Of a stretch of 64,000 nt of DNA, positions 10,242-19,586 are shown in pieces. The DNA lies in NCBI GenBank assembly GCA_009784825.1, contig WQXO01000010.1, forward strand, positions 1-64,000, read 5' to 3'. Both the position numbers and the translations under genes were made by a program. Below the pieces are notes generated by a model. It saw only the letters and a list, made by a program, of their open reading frames with translations. It was not told the DNA's origin and did not search any database. The stretch comes from Oscillospiraceae bacterium (GTDB taxonomy: Bacteria; Bacillota; Clostridia; Oscillospirales; Ruminococcaceae). Each line of letters opens with the position of its first letter. Positions within the stretch are counted from its first letter, which is position 1.

Positions 10242-11500
10242 TGAACAGTGAAGTTATGTATAACGCAATCGGATATATAAGCGATGAAAAAATCGCCGAA
10301 GCCGATACTGATTTACTTGAACAAACATCGACTATAAAAAAATGGCATGTGTTTATACCGCTTACCGCCGCTTGTCTTATTATTGCTATAGCTGTATCAA
10401 TGCTTTCGCTTAATAAGCCTGAACCTTATGAGCCTGAACCCCGTGAATATGATTTATCGAATACTTCTTTAATCGGATTACCCGTTAGTTTTTCCAATCT
10501 TTCAGAACCCTACCCGCCGTATGAGGCAAGTCTTGTTTCGGGCTTTGAAACATGGAGTGAGGTTTTCAAGCATAATCCACCGCAAGCATTTGTCTTTGTC
10601 CGTGTTCTAAATACAGAGCTGGAACAAAATGATAAAAATGATAGAAATACAAGTCACATAAGTGAATGGCAAGTTTCAACCTTGCATATTATTTCAACAA
10701 TATGGAGCGACGATATTGAATTACCCGAAATTATAACAATAAGACAAGCTGTTTATGATAATGATATATATTACATTTCTCACAATAAAAAACCGGTCAT
10801 GAATAATTTATTGCGTAAAGACGGAGTTTATATGCTGCCGTTAAGAATTTTTGAAGAAGACCAATACGGTATCTCTTCCAGAACATTTGAAGTTGATGAT
10901 GAGGGGAAAGCTTGGGCACGCATGCGTTATTGGGATAGCTGGAGAAATAATGCTCCTCCCGAATTTGCATTTTTTAACGGGAAAGACGCAAACATTCTCG
11001 CAGAATTTATAGTTGAGTTAATGTCAGACGATTTCTTTTTTGATACCATCAGCACCCCATTCGGAAAGGAAATAACACACTATAACAGCATAATAGCACA
11101 GGTTACTGTTTTATCCGAAACACAGAATATATCTTTGTTTATAGACAATATTTTATATGCACCGGGAGAATTTCATGACCTGTCAGTAATAAGAAATTTA
11201 AAAATCGGGGAAACAATTACCCGTGTTGAAGCACCTACACCAAACACATATGAACACGGGGAACAATATTTAGTGTTTATTTACTCGTTCGCCCCTTTTC
11301 GTGATGTCGATATTTATCAATTTGCTTTTGCAAAAATAAATGACGACGGCACTATAACCCCGGTTAAAGATGAGCATAGGCGAGCTAATTATTTCGCCGA
11401 ATATGACGGTTACACGATTGAAGAAATTACAGACTTAATTGAACAAATTCAAACATGGTATGATAATTATTTTGGGAGCGAAATATTATTTTGGGAATAA
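10241..11500 (+). CDS. putative single-TM anti-sigma factor with large uncharacterised ectodomain
   Basis: Overlaps the sigma stop; short cytosolic N-terminus, one TM segment (FIPLTAACLIIAIAVSML), long extracytoplasmic region. Confidence 0.65.
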   Translation: MNSEVMYNAIGYISDEKIAEADTDLLEQTSTIKKWHVFIPLTAACLIIAIAVSMLSLNKPEPYEPEPREYDLSNTSLIGLPVSFSNLSEPYPPYEASLVSGFETWSEVFKHNPPQAFVFVRVLNTELEQNDKNDRNTSHISEWQVSTLHIISTIWSDDIELPEIITIRQAVYDNDIYYISHNKKPVMNNLLRKDGVYMLPLRIFEEDQYGISSRTFEVDDEGKAWARMRYWDSWRNNAPPEFAFFNGKDANILAEFIVELMSDDFFFDTISTPFGKEITHYNSIIAQVTVLSETQNISLFIDNILYAPGEFHDLSVIRNLKIGETITRVEAPTPNTYEHGEQYLVFIYSFAPFRDVDIYQFAFAKINDDGTITPVKDEHRRANYFAEYDGYTIEEITDLIEQIQTWYDNYFGSEILFWE

Positions 11501-11518
11501 AATTGAATAAACACAATA

Positions 11519-11545
11519 ATAACCGAGATAATCTCGGTTATTTTG
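11519..11545. terminator. bidirectional terminator-like hairpin
   Basis: AATAACCGAGA-taa-TCTCGGTTATTTTG between convergent genes. Confidence 0.7.
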
Positions 11546-12218
11546 TTTTCCCATACCCCTCACTCAACCACTTCATCGGTCTTGCCGAGGCGTTCTCATT
11601 CTCACTTATGTGGCTGTCGTCGTTAAACAACACAACCTCCGGTTTCATATCTTCATCGAAATTCACAAGACTCACCGACGTGTTCTTGCTCCAGAACGCT
11701 CGCTTGCCGATTTCCTCCTCACTGTATCCGTGGATAAACGACATCAGCATATACACGGCACACCCGTGCGTAACAACTGCAACGGTTTTCCCCCGATTAT
11801 CCTGTGCAATTCGTGTAATCGCCTGCTTCATTCTCTTATAAACATCACGGGTGGATTCACCGTTCGGGGCTTGGAAAGCACCTATATCGCTTTCCCATAA
11901 ACTATATGTATCGGGGTAAAGAACAGGCAGCTCACTCCATAGCTTACCCTCCATGTCACCCGCATTAATTTCAATAATCTCGGGTTCTTTTATTATCTCA
12001 ATGTCCCGCCCGCCCTGAACTGCTTCGGCTGTCAGCATGGTGCGTTTCAACGGGGAGGTGTAAATCACGTCTAAGTTAATATTGTGAAAACGCTCTTTCA
12101 GCAGTTCTAATTGTAACTGCCCCCGTTCGGTAATGCCGCAGTCGGTTATTCCTTGGAAGAAACCGCTGGTATTCCCCTCCGCCTCACAATGGCGGACAAT
12201 GTATATTTCAGTCACCAC
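11538..12218 (-). CDS. histidine phosphatase family protein
   Basis: IYIVRHCEAEGN RHG-type motif; GTG start. Confidence 0.88.
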   Translation of the reverse strand: MVTEIYIVRHCEAEGNTSGFFQGITDCGITERGQLQLELLKERFHNINLDVIYTSPLKRTMLTAEAVQGGRDIEIIKEPEIIEINAGDMEGKLWSELPVLYPDTYSLWESDIGAFQAPNGESTRDVYKRMKQAITRIAQDNRGKTVAVVTHGCAVYMLMSFIHGYSEEEIGKRAFWSKNTSVSLVNFDEDMKPEVVLFNDDSHISENENASARPMKWLSEGYGKTK

Positions 12219-12237
12219 TTTTCCACCTTTCCGATTA
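12211..12237. repeat. 27-bp direct repeat, copy 1 (3' end of hepT / start of phosphatase gene)
   Basis: GTCACCACTTTTCCACCTTTCCGATTA, identical to 12849-12875. Confidence 0.95.
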
Positions 12238-12559
12238 TTTCATCAATATCTTCAATTAATTTCGGTAAAAATTCCACCAACACGTCCCAAACAATGTTAT
12301 ATTGTATTCCCTCATAATCATGTACAATTTTATTACGCATACCTTTCATTTTACGCCACGGTATCTGCGTATATAAATTAATAAATTCCTCATCTAACCT
12401 ACTGACCAATTCACCGATTTGGCTCAAATTAAACACACATGCGGATATTGTTTTAAAGTCATTTGAAAACTCTGTAAAATCACAATCCCCTTTAAATTCT
12501 ATTGCTTGCAAAGCATATGTTTTCATTTTTATTAAAATAATCTTCTCATGCTCTTTCAT
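12212..12559 (-). CDS. hepT: HepT-like ribonuclease toxin (DUF86)
   Basis: RNKIVHDY (Rx4HxY) motif; MKEHEKI start chosen inside the longer ORF. Confidence 0.85.
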   Translation of the reverse strand: MKEHEKIILIKMKTYALQAIEFKGDCDFTEFSNDFKTISACVFNLSQIGELVSRLDEEFINLYTQIPWRKMKGMRNKIVHDYEGIQYNIVWDVLVEFLPKLIEDIDEIIGKVEKW

Positions 12560-12845
12560 ATATAACAATCCCCGTTTCTGCGATTTCCCGTTGAACCTGT
12601 CCCCCGTCAATAATCTGCGAGGCTTCAATTAAATCCACTGAAATATCTAATATCTCGGAAATATCTTCAAGGATACCAAAAAAATCAATTCCTCGTATTT
12701 TCCCCTTGCTGTCTATGAGAATGTCCACATCACTGGAATTAATCTGGTTGCCCTTTGCGTAAGAACCGAAAAGAACAGCCTTTTCAATCGGCGTTGAGCT
12801 GAACACCGGTAACAATTTTTCTTTTATTTCAATAGCTGTATACAT
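12546..12845 (-). CDS. mntA: MntA-like nucleotidyltransferase antitoxin
   Basis: GSYAKGNQINSSDVD (GSx10DxD) minimal nucleotidyltransferase motif; overlaps hepT. Confidence 0.87.
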   Translation of the reverse strand: MYTAIEIKEKLLPVFSSTPIEKAVLFGSYAKGNQINSSDVDILIDSKGKIRGIDFFGILEDISEILDISVDLIEASQIIDGGQVQREIAETGIVIYERA

Positions 12846-12848
12846 AAT

Positions 12849-12875
12849 GTCACCACTTTTCCACCTTTCCGATTA
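12849..12875. repeat. 27-bp direct repeat, copy 2 (3' end of pyrD)
   Basis: Identical to 12211-12237. Confidence 0.95.
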
Positions 12876-13767
12876 CCTCGGTTAAATTCTTCACGTCGTT
12901 CATGTTCATATAATGCTCAATCCCACCGATTATTTTAAGCGGTGAATAGGGGTCACTGATTATCACCGTCCCGATTTGGACTGCTTTTGCCCCCGCTAAC
13001 ATCATCTCGACAGCGTCCTCGGCAGTGGAAATCCCCCCCATACCGACTACGTCAATTTTAACGGCATTAGCCACCTGCCACACCATACGAACCGCCACAG
13101 GGAACACTGCCGCTCCCGATAATCCGCCCACATTATTTCGTAAAATCGGGCGGCGGGTTTTAATGTCTATCCTCATGCCTAAAAGCGTGTTAATTAAAGA
13201 AACGCAGTCTGCCCCCTCGGCTTCAACGGCTTTTGCAATTTCCGTAACATCGGCGACGTTCGGGGTCAGTTTTATCATAATCGGCTTATTCGTGACTGCC
13301 CTCACCGACTTTGTAACAAGTGCTGCACCGTTTGCAGTTACTCCCCACGCCATACCGCCCTCCTTAACATTCGGGCAGGAGATATTGACCTCAAGCATAT
13401 CGACATTCGTGGAATCTAATTTTTGAGCGATTTCAACATAATCCTCAATTGTGTTGCCTGCGATATTCGCAATTATGACATTGCCGTGTTCTTTCATATA
13501 GGGCAGGTGATTTTCAATAAAAAAGTCTATTCCGGGGTTTTGCAAGCCTACCGAATTAAGCATACCGGAGGGGGTTTCGGCAATTCTGGGGGGGATATTC
13601 CCGTCACGTTTTTCGAGCGTTAAGCCTTTACAGGAAACACCGCCTAAAATATTCATGGGGTACAGTGTCGCATAATTCTCGCCGAACCCGTAAGTCCCCG
13701 AGGCGGCGATTACCGGATTGGGGAATTTCACGCCTGCCACGATTACAGATAAGTCACGCTTTTTCAC
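12850..13767 (-). CDS. pyrD: dihydroorotate dehydrogenase B catalytic subunit
   Basis: NPVIAASGTYGFGENYA, NISCPNVKEGG, followed by pyrK. Confidence 0.95.
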   Translation of the reverse strand: MKKRDLSVIVAGVKFPNPVIAASGTYGFGENYATLYPMNILGGVSCKGLTLEKRDGNIPPRIAETPSGMLNSVGLQNPGIDFFIENHLPYMKEHGNVIIANIAGNTIEDYVEIAQKLDSTNVDMLEVNISCPNVKEGGMAWGVTANGAALVTKSVRAVTNKPIMIKLTPNVADVTEIAKAVEAEGADCVSLINTLLGMRIDIKTRRPILRNNVGGLSGAAVFPVAVRMVWQVANAVKIDVVGMGGISTAEDAVEMMLAGAKAVQIGTVIISDPYSPLKIIGGIEHYMNMNDVKNLTEVIGKVEKW

Positions 13768-14540
13768 AGCATTACCTCCTTACCGTTGAATACGGGTCCC
13801 TCTTTACAAACCCGCCCCATAAATTCCGTGTTGTTTTTTGAAATTCGGCAGGAACAAACGTAACATGCACCTACTCCGCACCCCATTCTCTCCTCTAAAG
13901 AAACCTCACACGGGACACCGCTTTTTTCACATTCCGCAATAACCGCTTTCAGCATGGGTTCGGGTCCGCAGGAATAAACCATGTCAACATCACCTTTTTG
14001 AAGCTCCTCTGCCAATTTAACCGTGACCGTTCCCTTGAACCCTACGCTTCCGTCGTCGGTGCAGGTAATTACGTGTGAGTCTGCCCGTTTAAAGTCCCCT
14101 GCTAATATAATTTTATCGTAGCTTCTGAAACCGAGAATGGCAGTAGCACTTTCTTTCATGACTTTCGCAATTCCGAGTAACGGAGGGACACCTATTCCGC
14201 CGCCGACAAGTATAACTCTTCTGTTGGGGTGGATTTCGTCGGGGATTGTGAACCCGTTTCCTAAAGGGGCAATCATGTCAAGGTTGTCGCCGATATTCAA
14301 GGAAGTCAGTTTTGCTGTGCCTTGTCCCCGAATTTCAAAGACTATTCGTAATGCACCGTTTTTATGGTCAATCTCGCAGATTGAGATAGGTCGCCGCAAG
14401 GTAAACCCGTCAATTTTAATATGCACGAACTGTCCGGGTTTGGCTAATTCCGCAACATCGGGGCAGAGAATTTCATAGGAATAAATCCCCGCCGAAATAG
14501 CGGTTTTTTCTATTACAGGATACGCTCCGCATTTGTACAT
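13764..14540 (-). CDS. pyrK: dihydroorotate dehydrogenase electron transfer subunit
   Basis: FAD/NAD reductase fold, RRPISICEID, 2Fe-2S motif EERMGCGVGACYVCSC. Confidence 0.93.
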   Translation of the reverse strand: MYKCGAYPVIEKTAISAGIYSYEILCPDVAELAKPGQFVHIKIDGFTLRRPISICEIDHKNGALRIVFEIRGQGTAKLTSLNIGDNLDMIAPLGNGFTIPDEIHPNRRVILVGGGIGVPPLLGIAKVMKESATAILGFRSYDKIILAGDFKRADSHVITCTDDGSVGFKGTVTVKLAEELQKGDVDMVYSCGPEPMLKAVIAECEKSGVPCEVSLEERMGCGVGACYVCSCRISKNNTEFMGRVCKEGPVFNGKEVML

Positions 14541-14544
14541 AATG

Positions 14545-15048
14545 TCAATCCTCTACTATTTCTCGTTTGTTTGTTTTTTTCACGGGTTTAGCCGCTTTTA
14601 TTCTGTGCCTTGTGAATATTATTATAATTATTATCAGAAATATGTCCGCTATTATTTGAAAGCTGAAAATGCTTTCCGGATTTCTTAAAATATAACTTGC
14701 GTGTTTTCCCGTAATTTCGGTGAGCATAAGCAGCACCGGTATTCTAATCAGCAGAACCGCATACACCCACATGTTAAACTGCTTTTGCGAAAACTTAGTT
14801 TTGATTTTAAAAATAAGCGGCAGAATTATTGAAGCAAGGTACACGATTATTCCGAGGATTCCCCATGTGATAATAGGGTAGGGTTCGGCATAAGCAACCT
14901 CGCCCCCGACTACTTTTACAGATGTTACATTGAACAGGGTAACCGCTATTATGAATTCGATTATGCTCCTGACAAGCAGGTACAATTGTACTGCGGAAAA
15001 GCAGTCTAAAAGGAATTGTACAATTTGGTAGTTACGTTTAAGTTTCAT
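14545..15048 (-). CDS. hypothetical multi-pass membrane protein
   Basis: Several hydrophobic segments; MKLKRNYQ start overlaps the upstream stop. Confidence 0.55.
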   Translation of the reverse strand: MKLKRNYQIVQFLLDCFSAVQLYLLVRSIIEFIIAVTLFNVTSVKVVGGEVAYAEPYPIITWGILGIIVYLASIILPLIFKIKTKFSQKQFNMWVYAVLLIRIPVLLMLTEITGKHASYILRNPESIFSFQIIADIFLIIIIIIFTRHRIKAAKPVKKTNKREIVED

Positions 15049-15341
15049 TGGTTGTATATAACATCGGGACAAACATCAATACAATTACATGGGTCAAAAT
15101 CTCCTTTAATGTCCCATGCCAATGTATGATTTAATACAACGCACCTCTCCTTAAAAAACTTAACATCTTCAAGTTGTGCGAATATCCCGCCTTTCTCTAT
15201 CAAAGGCTTTGCATTAAAAGATTTAACCTTACCATCGTCAAAATATACACTTACAGTAAAATTATCATGGGGTTCTACCATAAAAACACTTGGAAATTCC
15301 ATAATAACACCCTCCTTTTTATAGCGGATTAATTTTATCAT
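15045..15341 (-). CDS. DUF2442 domain protein
   Basis: DNFTVSVYFDDGKVKSFNAKPLIEKGGIFAQLEDVKFFKERCVVLNHTLAWDIKGDFDPCNCID. Confidence 0.75.
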   Translation of the reverse strand: MIKLIRYKKEGVIMEFPSVFMVEPHDNFTVSVYFDDGKVKSFNAKPLIEKGGIFAQLEDVKFFKERCVVLNHTLAWDIKGDFDPCNCIDVCPDVIYNQ

Positions 15342-15576
15342 ATCCCTCGCCTGACATTAACTTCTCCCAATTCGCCAACAATTCTTCTTTGTGAAGTTCA
15401 TACCAAGCTAATACAAGCCGTGCTTCTTTGGTCGGGATACTGCCTTTAATGAATGTACCGTCTTTTATGCTGAACAATGCTTTTCTGCCATTATATTCAA
15501 CATGAAAATGAGGCGGATTGTGGTCATATGAGTTCATTGTAATAATAATACCATAAAAGCGTGATAATTCCGGCAT
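15319..15576 (-). CDS. DUF4160 domain protein
   Basis: MPELSRFYGIIITMNSYDHNPPHFHVEYNG signature. Confidence 0.85.
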   Translation of the reverse strand: MPELSRFYGIIITMNSYDHNPPHFHVEYNGRKALFSIKDGTFIKGSIPTKEARLVLAWYELHKEELLANWEKLMSGEGYDKINPL

Positions 15577-15588
15577 AAAATCCCTCTC

Positions 15589-18500
15589 CTATATCTTCGT
15601 AATGTCAATCATTTCAACATCATCGATTGTTTTATTCATTTCCAAGCACTTCAGCAGTGCCGAGGCGGTGTCTAACGAAGTAAGACACGCCACTCCCCGT
15701 TCGGTGGATTTACGGCGGATTTTCACGCTGTCTAACGCAGGCTTACGCCCGGTTTCAGACGTTGATATGACGTATTGGATTTTCCCGCTTTCTATGAGCG
15801 AAATGACATTTCTCTCGTGATTGGGTTCTTCATTAATTTTGAAAGCGAAGTTTGCGGCAACCATGTTCCGGTTAAGAACGCCCGCTGTTCCTCCTGTTGC
15901 GTACAGCTTAAATCCTAATCTCTCGAACCGTTCGGCGATTTCGATAATCTCGGGCTTGTCGTTATTGCGAACTGTGAACAATACTCCGCCCTCACTAAAC
16001 ATCTTAACGCCTGCCGCCATCAGTCCCTTAAACAAGGCTTCATCAAAGGTTTTCGCTATTCCTAATACTTCACCCGTGGACTTCATTTCCGGGCCTAACT
16101 GGGTATCAACGTCATGCAGCTTCTCAAAGCTGAACACCGGGACTTTTACGGCGATGTAGCCGCTTTCGGGGAATACGCCGCTTTCGTAGCCTTGTTCTTT
16201 CAGTGAAACGCCGAGCATTGCCTTAACCGCTATGTCAACCATCGGGACACCCGTCACCTTGCTTATGTAAGGCACGGTTCTTGAAGAACGGGGGTTGACC
16301 TCTATAACATAGACTTGATTATCATGCACCACATATTGAATATTGACAAGTCCGACCACTTTTAACGCTTTTGCTAACTTTTCTGTGTAATCTACTATGA
16401 TTTTTTTGATTTTGCTTGAAAGTGTCTGCGTGGGGTAGACCGATATGCTGTCACCGGAATGGACTCCCGCTCTTTCGATATGCTCCATTATTCCGGGAAT
16501 TAAGAAGTCCGTGCCATCGCAAATTGCGTCAACCTCCACCTCGACGCCCTGCATGTATTTGTCGACTAATACAGGGTTTTCTAACTTTGTGGCAGTGATA
16601 ATATCCATGTATTCAGAAACATCGTCGTCGCAGTGTGCTATTATCATATTCTGCCCGCCGAGAACGTATGACGGGCGAAGAAGTACCGGATAACCTAATT
16701 CCTCGGCAACTGTGAGTGCTTCCTCAGTTGTGAACACTGTGCTTCCCTCGGGTCGGGGAATTCCGCACTGTTCCAAAAGAACATCGAACTTTTCCCTGTC
16801 CTCGGCGGCGTCTATGCTTTCGGCAGGTGTGCCTAAAATATTTGCTCCGATTTTTTGCAGGTGCTTAGTCAGCTTAATGGCAGTCTGCCCGCCGAATTGG
16901 ACTACAACTCCGTCGGGTTTTTCTGTGGCAAGAATGCTGTCTGCGTCCTCCGGGGTCAGCGGGTCAAAGTAGAGCCTGTCACCTGTATCGAAGTCGGTCG
17001 AAACCGTTTCGGGGTTGTTGTTGCAGATGATTGCTTCATACCCTAATTCCTTTAACGCCCATACGCAATGAACCGAGCAGTAATCGAATTCTATGCCTTG
17101 CCCTATTCTTATGGGTCCGGAACCGAATACTATTATTTTTTTCTTGCCTGTGTTATTTTTCTCGATGAATTCTGCGGCTTCATTCTCGTCGTCGTAGGTT
17201 GAATAGAAATACGGTGTGTCGGCGGCGAATTCGGCGGCACAGGTATCAACGGTTTTGTAAACCATGCTTTTGCGATTAATATTATCAAGATTTTGTTTTG
17301 ATAATTCGATTATGGTTTTATCGAGATAACCGTAATTTTTGGCACGGTTATATAGTTCTTGAGTTAAACCTAAACCGTTTGCCATTTCTTTTTCTATGTC
17401 GGACAGGTTTTTAAATTTGCGGATGAACCATTTATCCACCCATGTGATTTCATTGATTTTATCGACGGATACACCACGTTTCAACGCCTCGAATATGCAG
17501 AAAAGGCGGTCAACGTCTATATCGGATAACTTTGCGATAATTTCATCGTCACTCAGTTTTGTGAATTCCGGTTTGGTGAGCGTGTCCATGCCTAATTCTG
17601 CACCTCTGATTGCTTTCATAATCGCACTTTCAAAGGATGTTCCTATAGACATGACCTCGCCAGTCGCTTTCATCTGTGTGCCGAGGGTTTTCTTAGCGTA
17701 TACGAACTTGTCGAAAGGAAACTTCGGGAACTTAACCACAAGATAGTCTAAAGCGGGTTCACTGCAGGCGTATGTCGTCCCTGTGACTTGGTTTATGATT
17801 TCATCAAGGGTATAACCGATTGCAATTCTTGTGGCGACTTTCGCAATCGGATACCCTGTCGCTTTTGAGGCAAGAGCACTTGAACGGCTTACACGGGGGT
17901 TGACCTCGATTACGCCGTAGTCAAAGCTGTTGGGTTCAAGTGCGAATTGTACGTTACAGCCACCCTCCACCCCTAACGCTTGAACGATGTTCAGGGCTGA
18001 TGTTCTCAGCATATTAAATTCCTTGTTGCCGAGTGTGACACAGGGGGCTACCACTATGCTGTCACCCGTGTGAACGCCTACGGGGTCGATGTTCTCCATT
18101 GAGCAGACGGTTATTGCATTACCCTTGCTGTCTCTTATTACCTCGAACTCGATTTCTTTCCAGCCGGAAATGCACTTTTCAACTAAGATTTGCCCGATTG
18201 GGGAGCTGCGGATTCCGTTTTCTGCAATTGTTTCTAATTCTTCGGCGGTTTGTGCTATTCCCCCGCCTGTGCCGCCCATTGTGAATGCGGGGCGGACGAT
18301 TACCGGATATGTAATTACCTTTGCGAAGTCCAAAGCTGCTTCAACCGATTCGACTACCTTTGAGGGAATACAGGGTTCGCCTATGCTTTCTAATGTGTCC
18401 TTGAACATCTGCCTGTCTTCGGCTTTGTCAATCGTCTCGGGTTTTGCACCGAGGAGTTTTACGTTGTTCTGAGCCAAGAATCCGTCCTTAGCTAACTGCA

Positions 18501-18798
18501 TTGACAGGGTTAACCCCGTCTGCCCGCCTAAGGTTGACAACAGGCTGTCGGGCTTTTCTATTTTTATAATTTTCTTGACTGCGTCAAGGGTTAGCGGTTC
18601 TATGTAGATTTTGTCTGCCATGTTTTTGTCGGTCATAATCGTGGCAGGGTTGGAGTTAATCAGGACTACCTCAAGCCCCTCTTTTTTGAGGGCTCGGCAG
18701 GCTTGTGTTCCGGCATAATCAAACTCGGCGGCTTGCCCGATTACTATCGGCCCTGAGCCGATTACAAGTACCTTGTGAATGTCTTTCCTTAACGGCAT
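15589..18798 (-). CDS. carB: carbamoyl-phosphate synthase large subunit
   Basis: 1069 aa, two ATP-grasp halves, MPLRKDIHKVLVIGSGPIVIGQAAEFDYAGTQACRALKKEG. Confidence 0.98.
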   Translation of the reverse strand: MPLRKDIHKVLVIGSGPIVIGQAAEFDYAGTQACRALKKEGLEVVLINSNPATIMTDKNMADKIYIEPLTLDAVKKIIKIEKPDSLLSTLGGQTGLTLSMQLAKDGFLAQNNVKLLGAKPETIDKAEDRQMFKDTLESIGEPCIPSKVVESVEAALDFAKVITYPVIVRPAFTMGGTGGGIAQTAEELETIAENGIRSSPIGQILVEKCISGWKEIEFEVIRDSKGNAITVCSMENIDPVGVHTGDSIVVAPCVTLGNKEFNMLRTSALNIVQALGVEGGCNVQFALEPNSFDYGVIEVNPRVSRSSALASKATGYPIAKVATRIAIGYTLDEIINQVTGTTYACSEPALDYLVVKFPKFPFDKFVYAKKTLGTQMKATGEVMSIGTSFESAIMKAIRGAELGMDTLTKPEFTKLSDDEIIAKLSDIDVDRLFCIFEALKRGVSVDKINEITWVDKWFIRKFKNLSDIEKEMANGLGLTQELYNRAKNYGYLDKTIIELSKQNLDNINRKSMVYKTVDTCAAEFAADTPYFYSTYDDENEAAEFIEKNNTGKKKIIVFGSGPIRIGQGIEFDYCSVHCVWALKELGYEAIICNNNPETVSTDFDTGDRLYFDPLTPEDADSILATEKPDGVVVQFGGQTAIKLTKHLQKIGANILGTPAESIDAAEDREKFDVLLEQCGIPRPEGSTVFTTEEALTVAEELGYPVLLRPSYVLGGQNMIIAHCDDDVSEYMDIITATKLENPVLVDKYMQGVEVEVDAICDGTDFLIPGIMEHIERAGVHSGDSISVYPTQTLSSKIKKIIVDYTEKLAKALKVVGLVNIQYVVHDNQVYVIEVNPRSSRTVPYISKVTGVPMVDIAVKAMLGVSLKEQGYESGVFPESGYIAVKVPVFSFEKLHDVDTQLGPEMKSTGEVLGIAKTFDEALFKGLMAAGVKMFSEGGVLFTVRNNDKPEIIEIAERFERLGFKLYATGGTAGVLNRNMVAANFAFKINEEPNHERNVISLIESGKIQYVISTSETGRKPALDSVKIRRKSTERGVACLTSLDTASALLKCLEMNKTIDDVEMIDITKI

Positions 18799-19586
18799 AA
18801 TTCAACCTCCGCAGCATTAAATTGCACCGACACGGCGGGTATGTTTTTGTATTTAATCCCCTCGATGGTTCTGTCGTTTACGTTTTCGAGAATTACCTCA
18901 CCTACGTCTGCGGGGACGGATTTTACCGCATATCCGTGATTTTGCCTTGTGATGTGGATTTTCCCTGTTCTTAAATCAATAACCGGTTGGTTGTTTCCTC
19001 GGTGTCCGGTTTTCATCTTGTATATTTCACAGCCCATTGCCGCCGCAAGGAACAGATGTTCTTGTTCTGAGGCGAATATGGTTTCATTTGATTCTGTGCG
19101 TTTTTTCATTTGAGCGATTTCATTAGCGTATATCTCGGTGAAATCAATTTTCATCGGTTCATTAATTGTCAATTGTCCATTGTCAATTGTCAATTGTATC
19201 GTCCCGGGCATTGAGCCGTGTTCTCTTAAATGGCGGGTCAGTTTTCGGGTGTCAATCCCGCATAAGCCTGTGATACCACGCTGTTTCATGAATTCGCCGA
19301 GTGTGCCTTTTTCACGGAAGTTCGAGGGCTCGTCACAGTATTCCCTTACGATAAGTCCTGCGGCGTTCTTTTCGGAAATGCTGTTTTCTTCGTTTATGCC
19401 TACGTTTCCGACTGTCGGGAAGGTCTGCACTAAAATCTGCCCTTGACAATTAGGGTCGGTCAGCGATTCTTGGAAGCCGGTCATGTTTGTTGCAAAGACG
19501 ACTTCGCCTGTTACGTCCCCGTCTGCCCCGAAGGAGTACCCCTCGAATTTAGTGCCGTCTTGCAGTATCAGCCACGCTTTTTTCAT
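18789..19586 (-). CDS. carA: carbamoyl-phosphate synthase small subunit, shortened and apparently glutaminase-dead
   Basis: N-domain matches CarA; GATase remnant HLFLAAAMGCEIYKMKTGHRGNNQPV...QNHGYAV retained; nucleophile Cys and HPE motif not found; 265 aa. Confidence 0.85.
   Translation of the reverse strand: MKKAWLILQDGTKFEGYSFGADGDVTGEVVFATNMTGFQESLTDPNCQGQILVQTFPTVGNVGINEENSISEKNAAGLIVREYCDEPSNFREKGTLGEFMKQRGITGLCGIDTRKLTRHLREHGSMPGTIQLTIDNGQLTINEPMKIDFTEIYANEIAQMKKRTESNETIFASEQEHLFLAAAMGCEIYKMKTGHRGNNQPVIDLRTGKIHITRQNHGYAVKSVPADVGEVILENVNDRTIEGIKYKNIPAVSVQFNAAEVELCR
19161..19198. repeat. AATTG/CATTG short repeat inside carA
   Basis: ATTAATTGTCAATTGTCCATTGTCAATTGTCAATTGT; encodes QLTIDNGQLTIN. 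Confidence 0.75.
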
